From the NCBI RefSeq assembly GCF_017874735.1, contig NZ_JAGGLV010000009.1, positions 124,001 to 188,000 of the forward strand: a stretch of DNA of 64,000 nt, read 5' to 3'. Every line of letters begins with the position of its first letter. The stretch's first letter is position 1. This document shows, piece by piece, positions 34,201 to 43,000 of the stretch. This DNA is from Paenibacillus silagei. GTDB lineage: Bacteria; Bacillota; Bacilli; Paenibacillales; Paenibacillaceae. Below the pieces are notes generated by a model that saw only the letters and a program-made list of their open reading frames with translations, was not told the DNA's origin and searched no databases. The translations under genes were made by a program, and so were the position numbers.

Positions 34201-36949
34201 CGGCATACGAGGACACTGCCCCGTTGTTAGCCTTCAGATTCAGACCGCTGATATAAGTGTCCACAATAATACCTGTAGCACTGCCGTGGTTATATCCGGC
34301 CACCCCGCCTGCAGTAGCGCGCGGTGCATTAAGGGTCAGACTCACCGCTGAACCTACCAGACGTTCCAGCCTGGAGGACTCATTGTAGCCTACAATCCCG
34401 CCAACATAGGCATCTGTAGCCGCTGGTCCTGCCAGAATCAGCATATTCTCCACATTGACCACTTTGCTGTCACTGCTGATGCTGCTGTTCGTAAGGGTAC
34501 CTGCCAAGCCGCCGACAGACGGCTTCGCCGCTTGCGCCTGAATGAGCATCAGCGCACCGTCTTGCGCGTTCACTTCCGGCGTTGTAATATCTGTCGTTGC
34601 CGCTGCTCCAACGATCGCTCCCGCTTTGGCATCCGCCGCAGTCAGCGTAATCATCGGGTCAGCTCCGGGAACATTCAGTACAGCTGAAGTAATTCCTGCT
34701 CGTGTGGCAGGAGTCTCCGTCCCTTCCGAATGTCCGGCGATTCCGCCCGCTTCAGCACGGACACCGCTGGCTTCAATAGACAACTGGGTCACTGTAGCGT
34801 TAACCAGTTGTCCGGCATTGAAGCCGGTATTCCCGCCAAGCTGATTATCTGCACCGCTTGCGGTGATGATAACATTCTCCGCATGATTGAACGGAGCGGC
34901 TGCGGCTGAATGGTTCTCACCGAGCATGCCGCCAGCTTTTACTGTAGCGCCTGTAGCCTTAATCTCGATACGATTCGTGTGCCCGTTGAACTGGGCAGCC
35001 GAGTTATGCCCTGCGCCGCCGCCGAAGCTTACCTTATCAGCCTTCAGCTCTGTGCGGAGATCCTGCACTTGCACAGGCACGGCTGCAGATCCGATGACCG
35101 CATCCGCCGTCAGCTTGCCAGCGGCGCCGCCGATGGTGTACCCGCTTCTTCCGGCTTCATTCAGGAAGCTGATCCGCGAGGCCTTACCGCCGGTCAGCGT
35201 CAACGGCTTGGTGTTCACACCCACGAGTCCGCCGAACGTGATATTGTCCTGCCCGTCTGCCGCATCCGCTACTGCAGCCTGAAGCACCAAAGTGCTGTAG
35301 CCTGCCGATTCAGCATCTCCGGCCGTAACTCCGCTTACTGTACCCTGTGCGTTACCGGCAATCCCGCCGATAACACCGCCTGCCGAAGTAACCTGCAGTG
35401 TAGCATATTTAATAGAAGAATTATTCAAGGTTCCTTCCAGATAGCCAACGATTCCGCCGATTGTACCATCGGAAGTGATTGCCAGATGTTGCCCTTCCGT
35501 CTTGCCGGTCACTGATGATGCAATGGTTCCGCCGATTTCGTAACCCACGGTACCGCCGGTATATACATCCGCAGTCCCTTTAACCTTCAGCTCGCCTGTT
35601 GAAGAGGTCTGGGTGATGTTCCCGCCTGCATCATAACCGGCAATCCCGCCGGTGTAGACGCCTGTGCCGCCGTTAACCGAGATCAGCTCTTTATTCTCGA
35701 ATACTCCCGCTGTAGCGTTGCTGGTAACCAGACCGCCTACGGCGTATCCGACGAATCCGCCGGTAGCTACATTCTCTGACCCTGATGCTGTAATCTTTTG
35801 TGTATTCACATAAGGATGCGTCCAGGTGAATTTGCTGCCCGTATATCCGGCAATGCCGCCAGTATATACGTTTTTGCCACCGTTATTGGTAACCGGCGCC
35901 GTATTCACAAATGTAATGGAAACCTCACGGCTGGCTACTGTTCCTGTCGCACCTACCAGCGCCCCGGCTGCCGAGTTCACTGCCGCTGCTGCATTAACGG
36001 TAATTGCACCATTATTGGTAGTCATATTGGAGAACACGATGGTATTGTCTACTTTACCGACAATCCCGCCTGCCGCAACCTGATTCCCGCCAGCGATGGT
36101 AACCGCCGCCGTATTGATGATAGGAGTGTCTTCATCATTTAGACTGAGCGGTCCTGTGGTATGACCTGCAATCCCGCCTGCGGTAAGCACGGAGCTGTCC
36201 GTCCCCTGGGCAAGAACCGCACCATTATTGACTATTTTTTTGATGATGATGCCTCTGGAGTCGCCATAGCCCATAATTCCGCCCACATCGGCTGAACCAA
36301 ACGCTGTAACGGTTCCGTTATTGATTGAGTTCGAGATCATCCCTTCGCCCATCCCGACAATACCGCCCGTGTAGGAGTGATACGGGGAAGCGTCCGAAGT
36401 GATATTGATCTTGTTGGTAATGTCAAACACAATGCTGCTGCCGCTCATTTTACCTACCGCTGAGCCGGCATAGACATCATAGGTTACTCCGGTCACAGAG
36501 ATGGTGCCTGATTCAAAACTCAGGCCGCCTACTGTACCGCCTTGCATATTCCCTACCAAGCCTTGGTATGAACGGTTCGCCACTACGTTCAAACCGTAAA
36601 TCTTCTTGATTAATCCGCCTTCCGTGATTAAAGTTCCCCGGAAGGGATTCTCGGCCGTACCGATGGGCACCCACTGGTAAGCAGAAAGGTCCAGGTCGTC
36701 CGTAATCTCCATAATTTTACCGCTGAGTCCATTTACAGTGCCTTCATTCACGAGTTTGGCTACACCAGCAAGCTCTCTAGCATTGTTAATTTTGAAAGTA
36801 TCATTCGTCGGCACGTACCAACTGGTATCGGCCGTGCTGTCCCAGGTCTGCGGATCAGCCTTGGCCATGATGCCTCCGGCCACTGCGGCAACGACAATTA
36901 CCGCCAGTGCTATAAGATAACCTATCCATGATCTTCGCTTCAAAGCCAT
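28223..36949 (-). CDS. Giant SLH-anchored GLUG-repeat surface protein (2908 aa)
   Basis: An N-terminal signal/anchor segment (RRSWIGYLIALAVIVVAAVAGG) is followed by roughly 2350 residues of degenerate GLUG-type repeats, in which phrases such as GGIVG, GGLVGxN and AGGIAG recur every 30-50 residues, predicting a very long beta-helix-like rod. An Ig-like region lies near 2440-2505. Two chitobiase-C-like beta domains (IYYTLDGTTPT about 2545; IYYTTDGSIPT about 2670) flank a Pro/Gly linker. SLH repeats lie at about 2736-2907: half a repeat (NAAITRYELIQSL), two full ones, and a closing half (FKDLPATHWAYKDIM). The ATG at 36949 follows AGGTGG; an earlier in-frame start at 37030 would overlap the intercistronic hairpin. 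The SLH block should bind pyruvylated secondary wall polymer. An adhesin or S-layer-associated fibre is plausible. Confidence 0.9.
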   Translation of the reverse strand: MALKRRSWIGYLIALAVIVVAAVAGGIMAKADPQTWDSTADTSWYVPTNDTFKINNARELAGVAKLVNEGTVNGLSGKIMEITDDLDLSAYQWVPIGTAENPFRGTLITEGGLIKKIYGLNVVANRSYQGLVGNMQGGTVGGLSFESGTISVTGVTYDVYAGSAVGKMSGSSIVFDITNKINITSDASPYHSYTGGIVGMGEGMISNSINNGTVTAFGSADVGGIMGYGDSRGIIIKKIVNNGAVLAQGTDSSVLTAGGIAGHTTGPLSLNDEDTPIINTAAVTIAGGNQVAAGGIVGKVDNTIVFSNMTTNNGAITVNAAAAVNSAAGALVGATGTVASREVSITFVNTAPVTNNGGKNVYTGGIAGYTGSKFTWTHPYVNTQKITASGSENVATGGFVGYAVGGLVTSNATAGVFENKELISVNGGTGVYTGGIAGYDAGGNITQTSSTGELKVKGTADVYTGGTVGYEIGGTIASSVTGKTEGQHLAITSDGTIGGIVGYLEGTLNNSSIKYATLQVTSAGGVIGGIAGNAQGTVSGVTAGDAESAGYSTLVLQAAVADAADGQDNITFGGLVGVNTKPLTLTGGKASRISFLNEAGRSGYTIGGAAGKLTADAVIGSAAVPVQVQDLRTELKADKVSFGGGAGHNSAAQFNGHTNRIEIKATGATVKAGGMLGENHSAAAAPFNHAENVIITASGADNQLGGNTGFNAGQLVNATVTQLSIEASGVRAEAGGIAGHSEGTETPATRAGITSAVLNVPGADPMITLTAADAKAGAIVGAAATTDITTPEVNAQDGALMLIQAQAAKPSVGGLAGTLTNSSISSDSKVVNVENMLILAGPAATDAYVGGIVGYNESSRLERLVGSAVSLTLNAPRATAGGVAGYNHGSATGIIVDTYISGLNLKANNGAVSSYAGGIVGLNAAQSIDPVLNPVTSVSTIQNTRTLGTVSATSANAIVGGMVGENRTLIANNSITDKISVIARGNSSIIGGLAGVNTASGTLYYTYSNANLTIEGKGTHAGGLAGSNAGAVIGSYVDIDVTGDAQGTSGGSVYLGGLIGRNTAGTVEQSYSVSKVTAKNVYTIVGGLIGELSGGTVKNSYVAKSVNAANDNSYAGGFVGRITNGKISNVYSAAEVNVDEKKTAYAGGFAGRYDNASKELLYKSYYIKDEGLNINRDLPDFAEGNHRWLNVHVRLTTILSETLKDRTVFPGLSGWDFEGAWKYGSLSAAYRYPEVNRIANTGGGDNGNNVNANINWYTKDKDAIGFEITSEAELAGLAGIVNGTIAGVDQFSFKDRTVTVMNPVHIQSKQWVPIGDKEVNPFEGTFDGKSQLIDGLTLQPVYTHSGLFGIIGANATVQNMNLEPLSVAGNGYTGVLAGTNLGTVKNVDLKLLEGVKVSGGIVGGIIGQNSGSIAGLQLTLDGGSRIETVAEGGIAGGLIGDNTADITADTYVINDKDGSIGSAADHAVIGGIIGVQNGNVTGLALEVNSRYRISSTGMEATVGGLVGHYQTGQAEGLTVSFADGTLEARGLGSILGGMIGQSDQGNSIRNVTVTGPGSGVQLTANGMAGGVVGAKEGRLGGMLTRSVDNGSSFDIEHAAVSGVKLATTGDSLKAVLGGIAGSASRTAINDARFKASLSAAGEVIIAGGIVGESDNSIIYNVDSSPELQAAAKSGEATVGGITGTISAQDINQGFDFGKAYPLYKGIYIAKVHDGQITVTGTDHRADLYAGGLTGKNTDASIYSSEVASGLKVTGGNTVSAGGVAGYSNGIIVDTIVRSGVNADNSRVINAGGLVGWGDGGEIHYSKVISGSGQSINVGSAVTLGESVPNTRVGGVIGMADHVLITNTHTDIPVVITDTNQDNTMYAGGFAGLLGENGTLAGQIQKSYATGKLNVSGRLGSYVGGFVGSVDHYSITDSYASGDISNTGFDTRSGGFAASVERSGSISKSYALQNKLSTVGVKSSTRSYNGGFAGYNDGTLTSVYANVPQITVAVAGDNVSKGALVGYNFRDGKIISSSYTGTLAAVGRNTGAAAAAVSTAAVDPLTSGLWSIDYDTTFLNDLTDGAITVQTPLQLAGAVMFYNETGLNYYKLFNRTAENKPELATILLAADIDLAGRFWTAFDSFTGVFDGQGHTINGLSLKASGQQTAGFIKDNRGQLLNVNFTGAELSSAVNAGVAAGINHTGAVIRNVKVSGSVVGSAAAGGAAGVNQGTLEKVTNEGVKLAGAGRIGGIAGSNAGVIHQAVSKGNIDVSSALAAGGIAGENSAEGSITESLVYGDIRVASAQAIAGGISGLNAGEIKNSYSAATVLAEGMSTAWAGGIAGLAESGSIITSLNTGEVKAGVKGKIQPLQAFFGGIAGQKSDNATISGSLFNRQMLKNNIAYYNLNGQAVSGNNSSAMGLPGAELTGANLPAGLDAGIWTARKTFYPLPQAFNGTNEGTLASAAVILNSQDLINRVGSAFHMSSGGALSWSADPSKAVVNGTTGSLISGGSAVLKATAGGQSRSIAINTAAFQYPSAAVAPTATPADKNFTTEVKVELATGEQGGSIYYTLDGTTPTETSQLYSGPIDLKSTTTVRAITIVSGKEYSPVAAWTWTLVVPNPSPNPNPGTGNGGGGGGGPIAPLPSPTPAPAAPSITAVAGTSTVTGDSEAPVKIAKNSKLALKAPEGQTIYYTTDGSIPTVKSTKYTGELLITKSMTVKAITDKDDKVITIEYAVENAKYSLKSNSGEIKYMAAYPNGLFMPNAAITRYELIQSLAPLLDMEEVNVGNLFNDVNAENEGLTGFFASAGIIEGFPDGGFGGTKGLTRAEFSKIMTTVLKLDVTETGVTKQKDLKGHWAEKYVNALSQAGYVQGFPDGTFKPGTPITRAQAVVLINRIAGTKKLTVTAVQFKDLPATHWAYKDIMSVVK

Positions 36950-36997
36950 GTTGACACCACCTGAATAGTATTGTGACTTAAGGATTTCCCAGCAGAG

Positions 36998-37029
36998 TGT
37001 GCCCGCCCGCTTACGAGCGAACGGGCACA
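36998..37029 (-). other. Intercistronic hairpin between the two SLH genes
   Basis: TGTGCCCG (36998-37005) and CGGGCACA (37022-37029) form a perfect 8-bp stem with no T-run. It could protect or process the long transcript or tune relative expression; it is not a standard terminator. Confidence 0.55.
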
Positions 37030-37035
37030 TCCTTG

Positions 37036-40000
37036 TTATTGCTTAGCTGTAATGAATTGATCCAGACGGATGGCAATGGCTGCCGCCTGCTCACGCGTAA
37101 GCGGAGTGGACGGGTTCACCTTGTTGCCTTCCCCGAGAATAATGCCGTTCTTGATGCTCATTGCCACTGCTTGTCTTGCCCATGCCGGAACCTTACCCTT
37201 GTCAGTGAAACCGCTGAGGATCGAAGTGACTTCAGCCTCGCTAAGTTCACTGCCCGGATTAACCTGATTCAGCAATCTTCCGAGCATCGTCATCGCTTCA
37301 ACTCTTGTCAGCGTATCCTTAGGCGCATACTTTCCGCCTTCGAGTCCGGTAACAATACCCATTTCAGCGGCAATGGAGACACTGCGGTTATACCAGCTGC
37401 TGCCGCTGACATCACTGAAGCCTGCCGAAACTGCCTGCTTGTTCATCAGACCTGCAACGCGCAGCAGAATGGTTGGATATTCTGCCCGGGTCACTTTGCC
37501 TGCCGGATCGAACAGATCCGCAGATTTCCCTAGCACGAACAGCTTGGCGGATGCAGCCGCAATGCCTTCCTTGCCCCAGCCTGAAGGCATATCCTTGAAG
37601 GTCTTCTGGTTGCGGATGAAGAAGAGGCTGCCTTCACCGGTCAGTTGTACATTCACTGCCGTACCGCTGCTGTCCAGCTTCCACGGTACCGTTGTCCAGT
37701 TGCCGTCTTTGTCCTTAAGCACCATAGCTGTAATTTCCTTGCCCGCAAGCGGCGCAGGAATGGCAATCTTGGCTGCAAGTGCCGGTGTCCAGCTGCTCTT
37801 CGGCAGATTAACGTTAACCGTTACACCTTGGCCTGCCGCCATCAACGTAAAGCCTTGCTGATCGGCAATTGCCTTCATCGTCTGCTGGTCAACAGTGCTA
37901 TTACCGCCGATGCCGATAGTAAGTCCGGCAGTTACACCTGCAAGATTCTCAGGAGCAATAACCAGTTGTCCCATTGGAACTTCAATCACAATCTTCTTCT
38001 TCGCGGTCAGCTGCTGCTGGACCACACTCTGGTCTACACGGATACTGAATGCTTTGGCATTCTTATCGGTGGAGCTTACCGTGAGGTCACTGCCTGCTAC
38101 AGCTTCTTTATCCGTAATCCGGACGATAGCCGTAAGTCCATCCCACTCTGCTGTCACGGCCTGGCCGTTGACGGTAACCTCGGCTGCCTGCTCCGGAGCT
38201 TGTTCTTCAACAATTCCCGGCACGGCACCGCCGCCTCCGCCACCACCGCCAGCTCCGCCGCCACCGCCTGAGCCACTGCTGGTCCAGACCGATGCAGGAA
38301 CGCTGCCGGAAGCCTTAACCAGCTTGTCCAGGGAGGTACGTTTGGCCAGCACAACGATGGAACCTGGATGTGCGGACACGATACCATCGAGCGGAAGAAG
38401 ACTCCATGAGCTTACATTATCTTTATGCTTCAGTACTTCCGGATTGGACGAGAAGACCTTGTAAGCGATCTGCTGTCCGGTCATATCTCCGGCGGAAGTC
38501 ACCGTAATCTTCGTGCGGTTGCTGTCTCCGTTAATTGCAGAAGATACGGCTTGTACAGTACCTAATTCATCTTTATCCAGAACAGCTACGGTTGCCGCAA
38601 GCATGCCTTTAAGCGTTATACCCTCGGACACCTTATATTCTGCTTCAATCAGACTTGAGCCTGTGGCAAGTGCGGTAACATTGCCTTGTGCCGACAGGGA
38701 TACCGAATCGCCTACGGTAACTTCATAAGTCAGATTAGCCAGATCCTTACCGGTAATCGGCTCGTCCTTGAATATCGGCTTACCATTGTCGTCCTTGCCA
38801 TCCGAAACCTTGAGATAAGCCTGTATCTTGTCCATTTGCCCCGGCTCCAGGTTCTCATCCGACCGCTTGAGAACCAGAGCTACGGGAACCTTGTAACCGG
38901 CATTCGTAATATCCACAATGGCTGTGTTCTGATTGGTGGCACCGTCAGTTGCGACAATGCTTAGCGCCACTGAAGGCTCCTCCGAATTCACTTCCACCAT
39001 TCCATTGAAATCCCCCGTCTTCGGATCTACCGTAAGCGTCTTGGAGATAACCTTGTCTTTGTATTTGCCGTCAGGCTGTAACTGACTCACCGTATACTCT
39101 GCTGCCAGTGTAGTGCCTGTAGTTGTCGTTCCGGCTACACGAATGGCACCCTGTGCGGTACGTTCGCCCGTTACCGGCTCTGTGAGATACAGCACCGGTG
39201 CGATCGTATCTACCGTCAGATAGAGCATGGTCACTGAGATATCCTTGGTCACCGTATTTCTGGCTCTCAGTTCAATCGCATACGGACCGTCCGTCTGGAA
39301 CTGGTCTAGATTCAAGGTGCCTTCGCTTCCACCGCCGGCCTTTTTCGTCAAGGCCACTGTCGCGATAGATTTGTCAGCATAGAATGCTTCCACCGTCACA
39401 TTGGACTGTTTGGAAGAGAGCGTCAGCTTCTGCTTCGTTTCATTCGTTAACAGGTTCACGTAGTTCCCGGAGGAGGCATCTACCGTCCCCGATGAACTCA
39501 ATACCGTCAGATCCGGCAGATTCGGAGTTGGCAGCAAGGTGCTGCTGCTCTCACGCCGCTCGGCATAATGATAGTTCTGATGCTTGTCGGCATCCTCGGT
39601 TGGAACCGTTGCGGCACTGACGCCGATGACGTAATTCTTCTTCACTTCCAGGCCGACATATTTCACCTTGCTCAGATCAATCACTGAGCCTTCAAGGCTG
39701 CCCTTATAGACTTCATCTGTTGTAGATACAGCCTTCCAGCCGCCAATCAACAGACCTTCGTATGTGCCTGTGGATGCATTCCAGTAAGGCTTAAGCTCCT
39801 GTTCGGTATACAAAAGCTCTCCAAACGGAGCATATTCACTCAGTTTGCCTTCAGCATCCAGCTTCGCATCGACCACGTAGCTGTGCTCGAAGCCGCTGTG
39901 TCCCGATTTCTTCGCTCCCGGCTTGAAGGAGAGTGAGAACAATCCGTTGCCGGCAGGCTCAACCTTGACCTCACTCACACTCTGTGGTGCCAGCGGATCG

Positions 40001-43000
40001 ATGATTTCAAAGCGTTGCGGCGAAGTCTTCGTCCCGAAGTTCGAGCTGGATTTCAGCTCGGCCCGCAGGTAGTAATTGCCTTGTCTGAGCAGCCCGCGGA
40101 TATCCTCGGGATTGCCCATCAATGTTACATTGGTGACATCGATCACTTTGCTGCCGCTCGTAATTCCGCCGCTAACCGAGCCGCCAGCTCCGACAGGCAC
40201 ATCCTTGGCGATCAGCATACCCGGATCACCCGTCTGCAGAATCTCTTGACCATTCAGCATTTCCTTACGGTTCGTCACTGCATCCTCAGCCAGATACAGG
40301 TTCACTGTATCGCCTTCGGCTGCGTTAGCAACTTTCCAGGAGGCTGTGAACTTATTCGCATTCGCGCTGTCTTTCGCCAGGTTGACTTCATTCAGCGTAG
40401 GCAGCGTAGGAACGTTGAGCAGCTTGGTGTCAACCGCCGAGACGGCTGTCAGCTTCCAGGTACCGCCCTTTGTGGCTTCATTCTCCGGAATAATGATATA
40501 CGCTCTGCGAATATCCACTTCACTGCTGAGCTTAGGCCCATTTTCCGTTTTATAGCTTGCAGGAATATATTGTGTAAAAGCATTTGCCGTAGGATCAGTG
40601 TTCGTGTTATCGAATTTCACCGGATAAAGTTTACCTGAAGCATCCTGCAGCTTGAATTCCGGCATTTCCTTACTGCTGTACTCCATCTCAATGATTGCAT
40701 TACCGGCTACGCCATCCATTGGAATCTCATGGATTCTGCCGCCGTTCTTGACCGTAATGCCGCCTACGCCGACATTGATTGATCCGTTCTCGACGTATTT
40801 GACACCTTCTTCTACCTCACGGTAGATAATTTCCTGATTCTCTTCCTCGGTAGCTACCTTGGAAGTAGCCAGTGTCTGCACCCCTGCACCAATCACCATC
40901 AGGCGCGGTCCAAGCTCAGGATCATCCACCACCAGATGGATCATGCCTTCCGGCAGCTGATCGGTCGAAGTGCCGAATTCGATGCCTCCACTCCAGTAAT
41001 AGGTAATGCCTAAGGAGATGAACAGAATACCGATGCTACCCCAGACCTTATCATTGTTGACGCCGAGGAACATACTCGACAGCGGCATGCCGCCGACAAC
41101 CGGTACATCGTTCGGAATCTGCACCTTGGAGCTGATATAGCCTTCAAAATCCGTGCGGTTCTTCTCCAGATTTTGTCCGACGAAGATGCCCGCCTTCCCG
41201 ATGATGATGTCCCAACCGCCGATATCCATCTCTGCTTCCACGCGCACGAACCATGGGGTTACCCACTGCGCCTCGAGCAGCGCTTTGGTCAACATTGGAA
41301 GCCGGTCATCTTTCTCCGCATCGGCTTTGGCAGCGAAATCCAGCCTGCCTTCCACCTTAAGGCCGGTACGCTTCACTGTAAGGTCCACATCGCCGAAGAA
41401 ATACGCCGGAGCAATCCCGAACCGCATGCCTACGCCTGCTTGAATGGTTAACGGGAATGGGTCCTCTGCCGTGCCGCCGGCAATAGTGTCCGCCAGTTCA
41501 CGTACTGCTCCCCGGATTGCTGTCAGGTACGTTGCACCCGTCACCAGGATACCCGGCTGCGGAAGCTCTGCCCCGAAGGCAATCACATCCGGAAGAATCC
41601 GGCCGTCTTTTACTTTTTTGAGCGAGAATTCAATCTCCACGCCCATCATATTCTTCAGCTGTGCTGCGAACTCCAGGCCGTATTCATTGCCTACGCCCCC
41701 GCCTTGCACAGCGTGCTTGATTGTAACTTTGCCGCTTGGAGCATCCGGACCTTTTTTCTTATCCGCATCCTTCTTCTTATCCGGTCCGAACAAGCCCATC
41801 TCCTGATTGAGATCGAAGCCCAGGGAGGCATCGACGCCATAGAAGCCGGCACTGTTGAAGATGACATTCTTGATCTCGGAGTTAATGATCTTCAGGGACA
41901 ATGAGCCTCCGAAGGAAATCCCATTCTCTCTAAGAATGAAGTCATTGAAGGAGAAGCCAAAGCCGTCAATGGAGAAGCTTGGTGCCCCGAACAACGATTG
42001 CTTGTTGAAGTACACATCCTCAATCATAATCTGGCGCAGCGGATTCAATCTGTCGCCCACGCCGCCGACAGCCCATTTCAGACTGCCGTTCTGTGTATCA
42101 TCTTCCGGGTTGCCGTCATTGCCTTTCTCATCTTTCTTATCGTCATCATCGTCTTTATCTTCTTCTTTTTCCTTCGTGGGATCGAAGTCTTCTTCTCCAA
42201 GCGACTTGTTGAAGCCGTTGAAGAAGTCGAGTGTCCATTCGCCTTTATGGAAGACGAACCCGCTGCTCGCTACGCTCAGCGTTCCTTCACCCTTGACGAA
42301 CAGGGTATCCAGGAAAGGCAGATCGCCGGGAAGGGTGTTGCCGAAGATATCCAGCTTACCGCGTACAAAAGACAGGTCCTTACCTTTATAAGCTACAGCA
42401 TCATTAATAATTGCCGGTTCTGTCTTGGTATCCACGATGACCTGCTCTTCGTCACCTGTGCCAACCTGCTTGATCATGCCGCGGACGGTTACCAGAATTT
42501 CACGGTCGAATTCCGGGTCCTTGGCTTCCGCTTCTTCCTTGAATTCCTCAAAGTCCTCTTCTGTTGCAAACAGCTTATAAGCATACATTGGAGTCTCTTT
42601 CAGCGCTTCCTCATCCATGAATTCACTGATATCAAACTTCGGATCAACCGCTTTGCTCGCTGCGCCGAACAAGGCTTTGGTTTTCTTATACTCGGTAACA
42701 GCCTTGTACAGGAACGAACCGTCCTTGAAGGGCTTGCCCGGGAACAGAGAGTTCAGCTGATCCACCAGTTCATCTTTTACAGAAGCACCGTTCGCAAGGC
42801 CGCTGATATCTACAGCTTCCTTGTAGACCGCCATTACTCCGGCTTCACGGATACGTGTGTCATTATTATCAGTGACCAGGAACGATTGCGGAGTTGTCAT
42901 ATCATAGAGAGCCGCTACTTCCTCATCTCCGCCGGCATCGCCTTTGTAATCAATCTCCACCTGATACTCGCCAAGCGGCAATTCAGGCCCAAGTCCGGCT

